Source: Acidobacteriota bacterium
GTDB taxonomy: Bacteria > Acidobacteriota > Terriglobia > Terriglobales > Acidobacteriaceae
Length of the DNA stretch: 64,000 nucleotides
NCBI GenBank assembly: GCA_021818585.1
Contig: JAKATU010000035.1
Coordinates: 1 to 64,000 of the forward strand
Direction of reading: 5' to 3'
A program made the translations under genes and the position numbers. Numbering within the stretch: position 1 is the first letter of the stretch; each line of letters starts with the position of its first letter. Under the pieces are notes generated by a model that was given only the letters and a program-made list of their open reading frames with translations, had not been told where the DNA came from and made no database searches. This document shows positions 43,898 to 53,852 of this stretch, piece after piece.

Positions 43898-44727
43898 AGT
43901 TTCCCCGCCAGACTGTTGTAGATCATCTCAAATCCAAGCGCCACAATCACCAGCGAAAATACCGTTCGCAGCATGGGCACTTTGGCTTTCACCAGAACCT
44001 TGGCGCCAATCATCGACCCGGCCAGCACGCCCAGCATCACCGGCATCGCCAGCTCCGGCGCAATGTATCCACGGCTCAAATAAATCCCCGCGCTCGCAGC
44101 CGCCGTAACGCCGATCATAAAGTTGCTGGTTGTCGTCGACACCTTGAAGGGAAGCCGCATCGCCTGGTCCATCGCGAGCACCTTCACCGCGCCAGACCCG
44201 ATACCCAGCAGCCCCGACAGCGTTCCCGCCAGATACATCAACCCAAAACCGGCAGGCACACGCTGCGCCACATAGCTGTCTTCTCCCGCAGGAGTCGGAA
44301 AACTGCCCTTCAGCTTCAACCGCATCGCCATCGCATCCGGTTTGTCGGTGTGATAGTCGTGCTTCGCGCGGAACGACGCCCATGCCGAATACAGGAGCAC
44401 AATTCCGAAGATCACGCCGATCGTGGGTGCGGACACGCGACTCGTCAAATAAGCCCCGAACAACGCGCCCAGCGTCGTCGCAACTTCCAGGAACATCCCG
44501 ATTCGCACGCTTGAGAAACCCTCGCGCACGTACGAAGCCGCCGCCCCCGAAGAAGTCGCAATCACCGAGACCAGTGAAGCGCCAATCGCGTAATGGATAT
44601 CAACGTGGAATAGCAACGTCAGCACGGGAACGATCACCACGCCGCCCCCGAGTCCCGTAAGAGCTCCCAGAAAACCCGCAAGGAGTGAGCTCAACAACAG
44701 CCAGGCAGAAAATACGAGTGTACTCAT
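43894..44727 (-). CDS. TauE/SafE (TSUP) family anion exporter
   Basis: 277 residues, about eight membrane helices. The duplicated family motif appears as GFLGALTGLGGGVVIVPVL near the N-terminus and GTLSGLLGIGSGAVKVLAM in the middle. Members export sulfite, sulfoacetate or similar organosulfur anions. Being adjacent and convergent to the sulfite reductase operon, sulfite export is a reasonable guess: it would relieve sulfite toxicity when reduction is limited. Paired with DUF1634 in one transcript. Confidence 0.88.
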   Translation of the reverse strand: MSTLVFSAWLLLSSLLAGFLGALTGLGGGVVIVPVLTLLFHVDIHYAIGASLVSVIATSSGAAASYVREGFSSVRIGMFLEVATTLGALFGAYLTSRVSAPTIGVIFGIVLLYSAWASFRAKHDYHTDKPDAMAMRLKLKGSFPTPAGEDSYVAQRVPAGFGLMYLAGTLSGLLGIGSGAVKVLAMDQAMRLPFKVSTTTSNFMIGVTAAASAGIYLSRGYIAPELAMPVMLGVLAGSMIGAKVLVKAKVPMLRTVFSLVIVALGFEMIYNSLAGKL

Positions 44728-44852
44728 CTCTTCAAGATGTAAGTGGACCGGCGCACAAATGCAAGTCCTGGAAAAACTTGCATTCCGCGCTCAATTGTGT
44801 CAGTACTGCCGGCCCAACATCTCCATCGCTCCTTCGCCGTGGCTGATTCCAG

Positions 44853-46723
44853 CTACATCGGCTTCTTCCTGGCCTTGGCCATGTGCCCTTTGTGGTACGC
44901 AATCTCCTGGCGAATCGTTCTCTTGCCTTCCTTCGAGTGCCAGCCCTGGCGCCGGCGGGAAAAGCCGTCTCCCTCCAAATGCAGCGCGGAAACCAGCAGC
45001 GCAATGTGTGAGAAAGCCTGTGGAAAGTTGCCCACCTGGCGTTTCCGCTTCGTATCGTACTCTTCAGCCAGCAGACCCACATCGTTGGTCAGCTTCAGCA
45101 GCCGGTCAAACAGCTTTTTCGCCTCGTCTTTGCGCCCAATCGCATGCAGCGCGCTCACCAGCCAGAAACTGCAGGCCAGAAACGCACCTTCCCCCGGCGG
45201 CAAACCATCGCTTCCTTTAGTAGTGTCATAACGAAGCACCAATCCATCCTTCATCAGGTACTTCTGCACGGCGTCCACGGTTCCAATCACTCTCGGGTCG
45301 TCCACCGCCAAAAAGCCTACCAGCGGAATCAGCAGCAGCGCAGCATCCAGCCTCTTCGTCTCGTAAGACTGCACAAAGCTGTTCTTGCTTTTATCGAAAG
45401 CCTTCTTGCAGACCTCCTCGTGAATCTCGTCGCGAATCCGCTTCCACGCCTCCATGGGCACATCCAGGTTGTGGTGTTCCGCCAGTTGAATCGCCCGGTC
45501 AAAAGCAACCCAGGTCATCACCTTCGAATACGTAAAGTGCTCAGGCTCGCCGCGTGTCTCCCATATACCCTCATCCGGAAGCATCCAGATGCCGCGCAAA
45601 TGCTCAATCAACTGACGCCAGATGTGGAAGTCCTCCTCGCGCAGGCTCTTCACACCCACCTCGGCATGAAAGAAAGCGTCCATCACCTCGCCATAGATAT
45701 CCAGTTGCAACTGCTCCGCCGCGGCATTCCCTATGCGCACTGGCCTGGAGTTTTCATATCCACGCAGCCAGTCTGCCTCCCACTCCACAAGTGACCGCTC
45801 TCCGTGGATCCCGTACATGATCTGCACCTGGTCCGCCGAGCCCGCTAGAGCGCGCAGAAGCCAGTCCTGCCATGCGCGCGCTTCTTCATAGTAGCCGCCG
45901 CTCATCAGGGCCAACAGGGTAAACGTCGCGTCACGCAGCCAGCAATAGCGATAGTCCCAGTTGCGAGGCCCGCCCAGTTGTTCCGGCAGCGAGGTTGTCG
46001 GAGCAGCCACCACGCCCCCCGTCGGCATATAGGTCAAGGCCTTCAGCGTAATCAGCGACCGCTCGATCACATCCGCATATTTGCCGCTGCGCCGGCCTTT
46101 CCTGGTCCAGTCCAGCCAGAACTTCTTCGTCCTGTCCAGCGCCTCGAATGGATCCGTCGCTGGAGGATCTCCCCGGTGAGACTGTCCATGAGTCAACGTA
46201 AACCACGCAGGCTGCCCGCGGCGCACGCTGAAGTTGCTCACCGTCTTCAGATCTTCCCCATGCACCTCTTCCGATGCGCGCAGGAAGGTCAGGTGGGGCC
46301 CGGCAATCGCGCGAACACCCTCCCCGGTCGCCACAACCCAAGGCGCCGTATATCCATAATCGCAGCGAATCTTAAGCTCCATCCGCATTTCCACTTCGCC
46401 GCGAATGCCTTCCACAATGCGCACCACGTCAGAGTTCTCATCGCGTGTCGGCATAAAGTCGATGACACGCACAGCTCCGTTCGCGGTTTCAAACGTTGTT
46501 TCAAGAATCAAAGTGTGCGGAACATATCTCCGACTCGCTTTAAATCGCCGACTTGCTGGTCGAATGCTCCAGTAACCGTTGCTTTCATCGCCCAGAATCG
46601 AGGAAAACATGCGCTGGAAGCAAAATCTGGCCAGCATAGCCAGTCAATGGATCCGTTCCTCCCCACCAGGGCGGCTGTATGGCAGTCGCCAATCATTGCA
46701 TAGTCTTCGATCTTCAAGCTCAT
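44853..46723 (-). pseudogene. GH15 glucoamylase/trehalase-like enzyme, one-base frameshift near the N-terminus
   Basis: The true start [20 protein letters not shown] (46723) is the standard GH15 N-terminus and continues to [10 protein letters not shown]. At 46604-46607 the minus strand has TTTT; five T would continue into [20 protein letters not shown] in the second frame, which then runs to 44853. The repaired protein would have about 623 residues. Downstream landmarks are [20 protein letters not shown], the catalytic-barrel motif GPRNWDYRYCWLRDATFTL, EGIWE and SYETKRLDAALLL, ending in a basic tail. Such enzymes hydrolyse alpha-glucosidic bonds in starch-like glucans or trehalose. It lies 4 bases after the SDR gene. 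Confidence 0.85.
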
Positions 46724-46727
46724 AGGT

Positions 46728-47495
46728 CTATTGCTCGTGATAATTCCGCATCAGCCCGCCGTCCACGACAAACGTAGAGCCATTGACATAGCTGGCTTCG
46801 TCAGAGGCTAAGAACGATACCAAGGATGCCACATCCTCCGGTTCGCCAAGACGATTCAACGGAATGTTCTTGAGCAATGCACTGAGCTTCGGCTTGTCTT
46901 CAAGCAGTGCTTTGTTGATTGGGGTAATGATCGCGCCGGGCGCAACATTGTTGCACGTAATGCCCAGCGGACCCAGTTCCACAGCAAGGTCACGCATCAG
47001 CATGCGCATCGCGCCCTTGCTGCAGCAGTAGGTGGAAAACCCGGGGAAAGCCATGTCTTCATGCACGGAGCTGATGTTGATGATCCGCCCCGGCTTCTTC
47101 GCACCAAGCAGACGGCGCACAAACTCCTGCGTAAGAAAAAATGGCCCGCGCAGATTCACTGCCATCACCTTGTCGAACTGATCTTCGGTCGTGTCCCAGA
47201 AATCCGCGCGCATCTCAATGCCCGCGTTGTTCACCAGGATGTCCGCAGATCCAAAATGATTCCACGCCTCATCCATCAACTTCTTGATGTCTTCGACCTT
47301 CGTAATATCGGCCTGAAAAATCTCGCCCTTGCCATGCTGCTTCTCAATCACCTGTGCAGTGGCCTCAGCTCCGTCCGGACTACCGATGTAATCAATCACC
47401 ACGCTGGCGCCATCACTCGCCAGCCGTTCCGCAATCACCTGCCCTATGCCGGAACCGCCACCTGTAACAATCGCTACCTTACCGTCAAGACGCAT
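46728..47495 (-). CDS. SDR-family dehydrogenase, glucose 1-dehydrogenase-like
   Basis: Classical short-chain dehydrogenase. [20 protein letters not shown] has GGGGGA seven bases upstream; 255 residues. The cofactor loop is TGGGSGIG, with [11 protein letters not shown], catalytic Ser in INISSVHED and YCCSK as the YxxxK motif. [34 protein letters not shown] is typical of glucose 1-dehydrogenases. It is co-transcribed with the GH15 gene, so glucose released by the hydrolase could be oxidised to gluconolactone. That pathway link is inference. Confidence 0.88.
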   Translation of the reverse strand: MRLDGKVAIVTGGGSGIGQVIAERLASDGASVVIDYIGSPDGAEATAQVIEKQHGKGEIFQADITKVEDIKKLMDEAWNHFGSADILVNNAGIEMRADFWDTTEDQFDKVMAVNLRGPFFLTQEFVRRLLGAKKPGRIINISSVHEDMAFPGFSTYCCSKGAMRMLMRDLAVELGPLGITCNNVAPGAIITPINKALLEDKPKLSALLKNIPLNRLGEPEDVASLVSFLASDEASYVNGSTFVVDGGLMRNYHEQ

Positions 47496-47603
47496 GTGTT
47501 TTCCCCCATGGATGCGTTGCGCATCAAAGATTTCTACCTTGCTTGAAGTGGAAATAGTCAATCCCTGAGATGCACGCAACACCTTCATCCGCTGCATAGG
47601 AGA

Positions 47604-47638
47604 AGAAAAAAGCTCCCGGCCGGAAATTGGCCGGGAGC
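47604..47638 (-). terminator. rho-independent terminator of the small helical protein gene
   Basis: A perfect 10-bp stem GCTCCCGGCC/GGCCGGGAGC with a 7-base loop is followed on the minus strand by TTTTTT. Confidence 0.9.
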
Positions 47639-47645
47639 CTCACTG

Positions 47646-48035
47646 CTACTTCGTCGTGCTGGCAACTGCAGCCGAAGCAGCGGCAGTCGCTGCGGAACTA
47701 GCCGTCTTGCCTTCCAGAATCTTCAGCGCCTCCTCAACCACAGGAGCCAGCGTCTTGAAGTCGTCCACCAGTTTCACGAAGTCCTGGTAAGTCTTGCTGT
47801 CCGCGGCAAAGTTCATGCCCGCCGCAGAGACCGCGCCCTGAGCATCCGTCAGCAGCGTCTCCACATCCCCCACCACCGTCACCAGTCCGTCGATAAACGG
47901 TTTCTCCAGCGGTTTTGCGGCCGAGAGCACCTTCTCCACCTTCACCGCAATGCCCACGATGTCCTTCACCGCTGTCACCACCCACTTGCCCACATCTGCA
48001 ATGCCAATGCCGATTTTCTGAAAAATATTTGCCAT
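47646..48035 (-). CDS. small helical protein of unknown function
   Basis: 129 residues from MANIFQKIGIGIADVGKWVV, with AGAAGGAAAC directly upstream. The whole chain is predicted helical and amphipathic by eye: repeating Val/Ile/Leu with Lys and Asp (VKDIVGIAVKVEKVLSAAK, FVKLVDDFKTLAPVVEEALK), then an Ala/Ser/Thr-rich tail. No signal peptide, no cysteine and no recognised family. It is monocistronic, isolated by one terminator on each side, with a strong ribosome binding site, which looks like a well-expressed stand-alone gene. Phage-tail or structural proteins sometimes look similar, but nothing phage-like surrounds it. Confidence 0.65.
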   Translation of the reverse strand: MANIFQKIGIGIADVGKWVVTAVKDIVGIAVKVEKVLSAAKPLEKPFIDGLVTVVGDVETLLTDAQGAVSAAGMNFAADSKTYQDFVKLVDDFKTLAPVVEEALKILEGKTASSAATAAASAAVASTTK

Positions 48036-48069
48036 GTTTCCTTCTTGTTTCCATCTCGAGATTCGAGGC

Positions 48070-48105
48070 AAAACAAAAAGGGCGCAGCCCGCAGGCAGCG
48101 CCCTT
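48070..48105 (-). terminator. rho-independent terminator of the GH18-NodB-GT2 gene
   Basis: AAGGGCGC/GCGCCCTT extended by three further pairs after an A-A mismatch, with a short loop, is followed on the minus strand by TTTGTTTTG. Confidence 0.82.
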
Positions 48106-48172
48106 CTGTGATTTACCTCTATTTCCAGATTACCGAATTTACCCCGAATTACCGGCAAAATTTCCGGGACTG

Positions 48173-51100
48173 CTAATTGCCGTCAGCAATTTTCTCCGTC
48201 TGTCGAGACATTTTCGCCGTGCGCTCCAGTTTGTCCCAGTTGAACGGCCGTCCATCAATAGCCCGCTTCAAAGTGCGGAAAAGCACAACCGAAAACACCT
48301 GCCGGTAGCTGAACCGCTGCAGCCAAATGTGGAACAGCAACCATCCATCGCCCTTGTTCGCCGGATGCTTCCGCTCCAGGCTGAACGCCAGCGCCGAGGT
48401 CACAAAATCGATCACAATGAACGCCAGGAAGTACACCAGCAGTTTGTCAAAACTCGCGGCGCTCGCCGTCTCCGGATGGTAATGTTTGTTGATTAGGAAC
48501 TGTATCAGGCTGGCCAGAAACAGAAAATCGATCAATGGCGAAACCAGAGGAAGCAGTATCTGGAAGACCAGGATATTCGGCAGCGCAAAATAGCCCATCG
48601 CTCGATTCGTCCGGAACGCTTGCCGGTGCTTGAAGACCGCCTGCAGCGTGCCAAACGACCACCGGAAGCGCTGCCGCATCAGCCCTGTCGCGTTAATCGG
48701 TGCCTCGGTAAACGCCAGTGCGCGATCCTCATAAATCACCTTGAAGCCCTGCTCTACCAGGTTCATCGTAAGATCAGCATCTTCAGCCACCGTATTCACC
48801 GGATAACAACCACCGGCCAGCACCGCAGACGTGCGCCATGCGCCAATCGCTCCCGGAACAACCGTCACCACGTTAAACAAGTCCAAAGCTCGCCGCTCAA
48901 AGTTCTGGCCCGTGATGTACTCAAGGGCCTGCCAGCGCGTCCACAGGTTCACTCGATTGCCAACCTTGGCGTTGCCGGCCACCGCTCCTGTCTTGGGATC
49001 GACGAAGTGCCGCACCAGCATCCTCACCGCATCCACGGCAATCACCGTGTCTGCATCGATGCCGACATACACTTCTTCCTTGATGTGCTTCAGACCGAAA
49101 TTCAGCGCCTCTGCCTTGCCCGCATTCGGCTTCGTCAAAACAGTCAGCTTGCCTTCAGAAATCTCGCGGGCATAAGCCTCGGTCGCCACGGCATAAGTCC
49201 GGTCCGTCGATCCGTCATCGACTACAACAATATGCAGATCCGGATAATCCGAATTCAGCACAGAGCGAATCGTGCGCACGATCACTTTCTCTTCGTTGTA
49301 CGCCGGAATCAGCACCGCAACCCTAGGCTGGTATACGCCCGGTGGAATCTTCCGTTCTCGTAAACGGTCAATCAGCGCGAAGATGCCGATAATGATAAGA
49401 CGACCGCACATCAAAGCATCGCCGACAAAGAAGATCACAATCAGCGAACGATAGAAGAACGCGATAAAGAAAAACGCAATCGCATCAATTCGCGCCTGCC
49501 AGCGTTGAGAAGGCTTGATCGGCGGCATCACCTCCGCGCGCGTCTTCCCAATGAGGTCAGAAACCTGCACGAACTTGTAGCCCTTGGCGCGCAGCGTCGT
49601 AATCAGCAGCGGTAGCGCTGCTACCGTCGCCGATCGGTTGCCGCCGCCATCGTGCATCAGGATGATGCTGCCCCGCATCCAGTGCGTCGTCTTCATCTGC
49701 TTCAGTTGGCTCAGGACGCTATCTGTAATCTCCTGCGGCGACTTGTGCGGATGTTCGTTCCAGTCATTCGTATCAATCTGATCGCCCACGATGATATAGC
49801 CCATCTTCTGCACAAAATAGGCAGGCGCGGCCTCATCGTTGGTATCCGGATTCTGGTCAATCGAATACGGCGGCCGGAAGTAAAGCGGATCAACCCCCAG
49901 CTCGGCAGCAAACAGCCGCTCCGTCAGATTCAGTTGCAGTTCTACTTCGCGGCGCGAGATCAAGCTGATATCCGGGTGCGTATACGTATGGTTCCCAATC
50001 TCCATACCATCCCGGTATTCCTCCTTGATCAGCCCGGTATTGTTAACCGCCTCCTCGCCAATCACCATGAAGGTGCCCTTCACGTGATACTTGTTCAGCA
50101 CCTTCAAAATCTTCGGCGTCCACGTCGGATCAGGCCCGTCGTCAAAGCTCAGCGCCACTTCCTTCGGGTGATACCCGTAGTACTGCACCACGTAAGAGCG
50201 CGGCAACACCGTCATGTGCTCGTCAATAATCGTCGACTGGTCGGAAGACATGAGGATATCCCGGTGCCCCACCCGCGGCGTCTGCGTGATCCGCATGATG
50301 TCACCTTCGCCTTCCACATCCACGTCCGCACCCGGCTGTACGGATGCCAGCTTCTGAGGCGCATTCGCAGCCGAAGGATTATCCCAAATCTTCCACAGCG
50401 TCGGATCTTCAATGCCAAGCCGCCACAGCGCAAAGGTGCGAATTCCCATGTCACGGGCCGCGCGCATCTCATTCAGCGCCGTCACCCCATCCAGAAACCA
50501 CACTACGTGCCGTTCGTTCGCGTCCTCATCGTCGTAGGCAAAATACGGATTCAGTTCATCGCCGTACAAATGCACATCCGCGCCCGCATCGTCCGCAAGC
50601 TGCCATGCATCCTGAACCGATAAATCCGTAGCCGAAATAACCTGGTTCAAAGCCGCCTTGCCCTTCGCGTTCAGCGGAAGGGTCCAGTTGTAGCCATAAT
50701 TCCCGATCGAACAGATAATCTTGTCGCGAGGCACTATGCTGATCACACGCGCCAGGTTGTTCTCAAACCAGTTCTCGCCGGCAATCGGCCCAGGTCCGCT
50801 TCCAATTTCGTGCTCGTCATAATCCATCAGGATGATGCCGTCACTATCGCGCGCAAGCCTTCGCAGAATATTGCTGGGCGTGCCAACCGCCACCGTCACG
50901 TAAACACGCAGATTCTTCGCGTGCAGATCGTGATACACATCGTCCACCCAGTTGGCGTAAAGCCCCATGTCCTGATCCGGAAGATCTTCCAGGTCTAGAC
51001 AAATGCCATGGTAATGAGGATTCGCCGCAAGGAACCGGTCCAGTTGCACCTGCAGCCAGTGGCGAGCCACGCGATGCTGCAGCATCTGGCCGGCAGCGTC

Positions 51101-51685
51101 GCCATCCCAGGACTGCTGCTGCGCGTTGTAATCGTTCAGCATCGGGAAGACTTCCGTGCCTTCCTTGGCTGCCGCAATCACATGCTCCACCTTCATCTGC
51201 GGGTCAACCGGATGAATCCCGGACTTGTCCACCACCCGGTAAAATTCCACCGGGAATTCACTCGTCACGCCCATCAGGTTGCCGTTCGCGTTCACCACAT
51301 GCAGCCAGTCGGGAAACAGCATGTCGATCTGATGGATATGCGCCTTCAGTGACGAGTAGCTCTCCTGATCGTTCTCGTAAAACGCAGCACGAATAGGCTG
51401 GTTCTCGTTTAGAACCACGTCCGAGGCCCTGCGCTTCGAGCGTCTGCGCCGCTCCCGATCCCTGGCCCGCAACGCCCGCCGCAAATCTTCCTGGCGCTGC
51501 TTCGACGGCAGGGCCTTGTATTTGGGCTTGAGTGTAGGCAGCAACAACTCAGGAAGAGCCGCGCTGTGATATGCGCTCACAGCAAACACAATCACAACTA
51601 CCGTCAGCAGAACTGCGGCAATATCCAGCACGCGACGGAAGCGCTTCCATCGTTTCCGCTGAGGATCGTAAAAGACCTGTTTCAT
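48173..51685 (-). CDS. three-domain GH18-like / polysaccharide deacetylase / GT2 synthase
   Basis: 1170 residues, one chain with three carbohydrate activities. A cytoplasmic basic start and one helix (21-40) are followed by a GH18-like barrel (about 95-440) whose strand motif YHGICLDLEDL places a candidate acid at Glu233. A NodB deacetylase (about 505-710) follows with SFDDGPD (513-519) and metal site HTYTH (566-570). After helices near 733-775, a GT2 domain has DDGS (823-826), DAD (877-879), AEDAD (967-971) and QRFRW (1005-1009), the processive chitin/hyaluronan/PNAG synthase signature. Three or so helices close it. It probably makes and trims an N-acetylglucosamine polymer outside the inner membrane. 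Confidence 0.9.
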   Translation of the reverse strand: MKQVFYDPQRKRWKRFRRVLDIAAVLLTVVVIVFAVSAYHSAALPELLLPTLKPKYKALPSKQRQEDLRRALRARDRERRRRSKRRASDVVLNENQPIRAAFYENDQESYSSLKAHIHQIDMLFPDWLHVVNANGNLMGVTSEFPVEFYRVVDKSGIHPVDPQMKVEHVIAAAKEGTEVFPMLNDYNAQQQSWDGDAAGQMLQHRVARHWLQVQLDRFLAANPHYHGICLDLEDLPDQDMGLYANWVDDVYHDLHAKNLRVYVTVAVGTPSNILRRLARDSDGIILMDYDEHEIGSGPGPIAGENWFENNLARVISIVPRDKIICSIGNYGYNWTLPLNAKGKAALNQVISATDLSVQDAWQLADDAGADVHLYGDELNPYFAYDDEDANERHVVWFLDGVTALNEMRAARDMGIRTFALWRLGIEDPTLWKIWDNPSAANAPQKLASVQPGADVDVEGEGDIMRITQTPRVGHRDILMSSDQSTIIDEHMTVLPRSYVVQYYGYHPKEVALSFDDGPDPTWTPKILKVLNKYHVKGTFMVIGEEAVNNTGLIKEEYRDGMEIGNHTYTHPDISLISRREVELQLNLTERLFAAELGVDPLYFRPPYSIDQNPDTNDEAAPAYFVQKMGYIIVGDQIDTNDWNEHPHKSPQEITDSVLSQLKQMKTTHWMRGSIILMHDGGGNRSATVAALPLLITTLRAKGYKFVQVSDLIGKTRAEVMPPIKPSQRWQARIDAIAFFFIAFFYRSLIVIFFVGDALMCGRLIIIGIFALIDRLRERKIPPGVYQPRVAVLIPAYNEEKVIVRTIRSVLNSDYPDLHIVVVDDGSTDRTYAVATEAYAREISEGKLTVLTKPNAGKAEALNFGLKHIKEEVYVGIDADTVIAVDAVRMLVRHFVDPKTGAVAGNAKVGNRVNLWTRWQALEYITGQNFERRALDLFNVVTVVPGAIGAWRTSAVLAGGCYPVNTVAEDADLTMNLVEQGFKVIYEDRALAFTEAPINATGLMRQRFRWSFGTLQAVFKHRQAFRTNRAMGYFALPNILVFQILLPLVSPLIDFLFLASLIQFLINKHYHPETASAASFDKLLVYFLAFIVIDFVTSALAFSLERKHPANKGDGWLLFHIWLQRFSYRQVFSVVLFRTLKRAIDGRPFNWDKLERTAKMSRQTEKIADGN

Positions 51686-51756
51686 GGTGTGTTGAGTGGA
51701 TTAAGCCTTTACCATCTTACTCGGCTTTTGGCCATCTGGCCTGTATCATTCCTTTC

Positions 51757-53163
51757 ATGCGGATCAGATTCTCACGCCCGGCAGTCATGATCTTTCTGGC
51801 TCTCCTCGCGGGTTTTCTCCTCCGCATCTGGTTCGTTCTGCAATTCCCACTCAATGCCGGCGACGGTCCCGTCTACTCCGATATCGCACGGAATTGGTTC
51901 TTCCACGGCATCTATGGCCTCTCGGCAGACCCCAATTCTGGACTGGCCATCGGCCTCCACCCCACCATCATTCGACTGCCCGGATATCCCTTGTTCCTCG
52001 GGCTCTGTTTCACAATCTTCGGCAGCACAAACTATCAGGCCATCATGCTGGCGCAGGTCGTTCTGGACCTCTTCACCTGTCTGCTCATCGCAGGCATTGC
52101 CCGCCGTCTCTGTGGTGACCGTGCCGCATGGTGGGCGCTCTGGCTGGCTGCGCTCTGCCCATTTACCGCCGTTTACACCGCAGCAATCCTCACGGAAACG
52201 CTGGAACTCTTTTTCACCACCGCTGCTTTCTACTGCTTTTTGCGGCTTGTCGACTCAACCGCCTCCGCATCGCCCCGCTGGCGCTGGACCGTCCTGCTCG
52301 CACTCAGCGCAATCGCCTCTACCCTGCTCCGCCCTGACGGCGCACTCATCGGCGTTGTGCTTTATCCAGCTATTTTCCTATATGGACGCAAGATTCTTGG
52401 GTCTCGCTCATCTCTTCGCCATTTGACCGCCTGCATGGCTCTCACAGCCCTCCCCTTTTCCGTGTGGGCCATCCGCAACTGGCATGTTTTTCACGTTTTC
52501 CAGCCGCTCGCACCCCGTTACGCCAACGAACCCACGAAAAGTACAAATCCCGGTTTCAATCGCTGGACGGCCACCGTCTGCGCCGACTTTGCCTGCACCG
52601 CGGAAGTCTATTGGAAGTCCAACTCAGGGCCAATTCATTTCAGCAAGCTCCCCAGCCGCGCCTTTGACTCACCCCTGCAAAGGCAGCAGACCCGCCAGCT
52701 CATTCACAACTACAACCAAGTCCTTACGCTCACGCCTTCCATCGACGCCCGCTTCGGACAGCTTGCTCAGGAGCGACTGCACACCCACCCCATCGAGTAC
52801 CGCATCGGAATGCCCATCCTCCGACTGGCCGACATGTGGTTCCGGCCTCGCACCGCTACCCTTCCCATTGCCTTGCGCTGGTGGCAATATCGCCAGCATC
52901 CTGGTCAGACGCTCTTCGCCTATGCCTACGCCGCGCTGAATTTTATCCTGCTGCTCGCCGCCGTCTTCGGCCTCATGAAGAGACCGCAATATTCATGGAT
53001 CATTGTCGCATTCGTCCTGCTGCGCTGCGCGTTGCTGCTCACCATCGAAGCCCCGGAAACCCGCTACACCATCGAATGCTTCCCCTTTATCCTCGCCCTG
53101 GCGGGGATGGCCTTCGGGAAATGCTCTACTTCACAATCCGCTTCGTCCCCGGCGCAACCCTAA
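51757..53163 (+). CDS. GT-C family (ArnT/PMT-like) membrane glycosyltransferase
   Basis: 468 residues from MRIRFSRPAVMIFLALLAG, with about ten hydrophobic helices. The first periplasmic loop contains GDGPVYSDIARNWFFHG, where an acidic residue (D in DGPVYSD) is the usual catalytic site of lipid-phosphate-sugar-dependent GT-C enzymes. PTIIRLPGYPLFLGL and RPDGALIGVVLYPAI are family-like. The donor is presumably a polyprenyl-phosphate sugar and the acceptor a protein, lipid or polymer. It is divergent from the GH18-NodB-GT2 gene with 71 bases between, suggesting a shared envelope-polysaccharide role. Its 3' end overlaps the convergent gene by 38 bases. Confidence 0.78.
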   Translation: MRIRFSRPAVMIFLALLAGFLLRIWFVLQFPLNAGDGPVYSDIARNWFFHGIYGLSADPNSGLAIGLHPTIIRLPGYPLFLGLCFTIFGSTNYQAIMLAQVVLDLFTCLLIAGIARRLCGDRAAWWALWLAALCPFTAVYTAAILTETLELFFTTAAFYCFLRLVDSTASASPRWRWTVLLALSAIASTLLRPDGALIGVVLYPAIFLYGRKILGSRSSLRHLTACMALTALPFSVWAIRNWHVFHVFQPLAPRYANEPTKSTNPGFNRWTATVCADFACTAEVYWKSNSGPIHFSKLPSRAFDSPLQRQQTRQLIHNYNQVLTLTPSIDARFGQLAQERLHTHPIEYRIGMPILRLADMWFRPRTATLPIALRWWQYRQHPGQTLFAYAYAALNFILLLAAVFGLMKRPQYSWIIVAFVLLRCALLLTIEAPETRYTIECFPFILALAGMAFGKCSTSQSASSPAQP

Positions 53164-53830
53164 TCCTGAAAGCCGACTCCGGCAGCGGCGCGTTGTACTG
53201 AATCCCGGAATAAGTCACAGTTCGCGTATCACCCGATGACATAAAAAACTCCTGCCTGTAAGCAATTGATCGAACAGGATCAATCCACACCAGAATGTGG
53301 CTGAAGTTGTCGCGAACGTTCTGGCTCCTGGAAACCAGGTTCAGCTTCGCAACCTTCACCCCGTCCACCGTCTCTATTCCTTCGAAGCTCACCTGCCAGT
53401 CCTTTGCCAGTTCACGACCGCTGCCGCCAAAACCGAGCGTCAGAAAGCTTTCATACGTCTGCCGATTCTTTCCAGCGGAGTAAATTGTCTCCTGCTTCAA
53501 ATTCGGCTCATAGTAATCCAATATCCCGTTCTTATAAAGCAGTTCACGGCTCGTCGCCTCACCACCATCGCTGGTAATGTGCAACTTCATCTCGGCAGAA
53601 GATCCCACTCGTCGCAACGCGATCGTGCCTGTCTGCACCTCATGCTGCTGCACCACGGCCGTGTAAATATCGGCGCTGAACTTCGCTGAAGCGCCGCGAA
53701 AATGCGCAGAAGCTGTATTCATCTCGTCCAGCACCTGATTCAGTTGCGCGCTCTTCGCGTTTTGCGCCGTTAGCGAAGCAGGAGCCGTCAACAACACGGC
53801 CATCGCGCAAACCATCCAATGTTTTTTCAT
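53126..53830 (-). CDS. LolA-like outer-membrane lipoprotein carrier family protein
   Basis: 234 residues; signal peptide MVCAMAVLLTAPASLTAQ. The mature half-barrel-type fold shows LNQVLDEMNTASAHFRGASA, then alternating strands (YKNGILDYYEPNLKQETIY, GVKVAKLNLVSRSQNVRDNF, ILVWIDPVRSIAYRQEFF). This matches LolA/LppX-like carriers that shuttle lipids or lipoproteins through the periplasm. GGAGAGAC precedes the ATG. It is the last gene of the TPM-LemA-serS operon. Confidence 0.78.
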   Translation of the reverse strand: MKKHWMVCAMAVLLTAPASLTAQNAKSAQLNQVLDEMNTASAHFRGASAKFSADIYTAVVQQHEVQTGTIALRRVGSSAEMKLHITSDGGEATSRELLYKNGILDYYEPNLKQETIYSAGKNRQTYESFLTLGFGGSGRELAKDWQVSFEGIETVDGVKVAKLNLVSRSQNVRDNFSHILVWIDPVRSIAYRQEFFMSSGDTRTVTYSGIQYNAPLPESAFRIRVAPGTKRIVK

Positions 53831-53852
53831 GCAATCGTCTCTCCGCTGGATC

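Noticed and set aside
44760-44782. TGCAAGT/ACTTGCA hairpin as GH15 terminator
   Set aside because: Only 7 pairs and followed on the minus strand by TTTGTGCG; too weak to list as a terminator.
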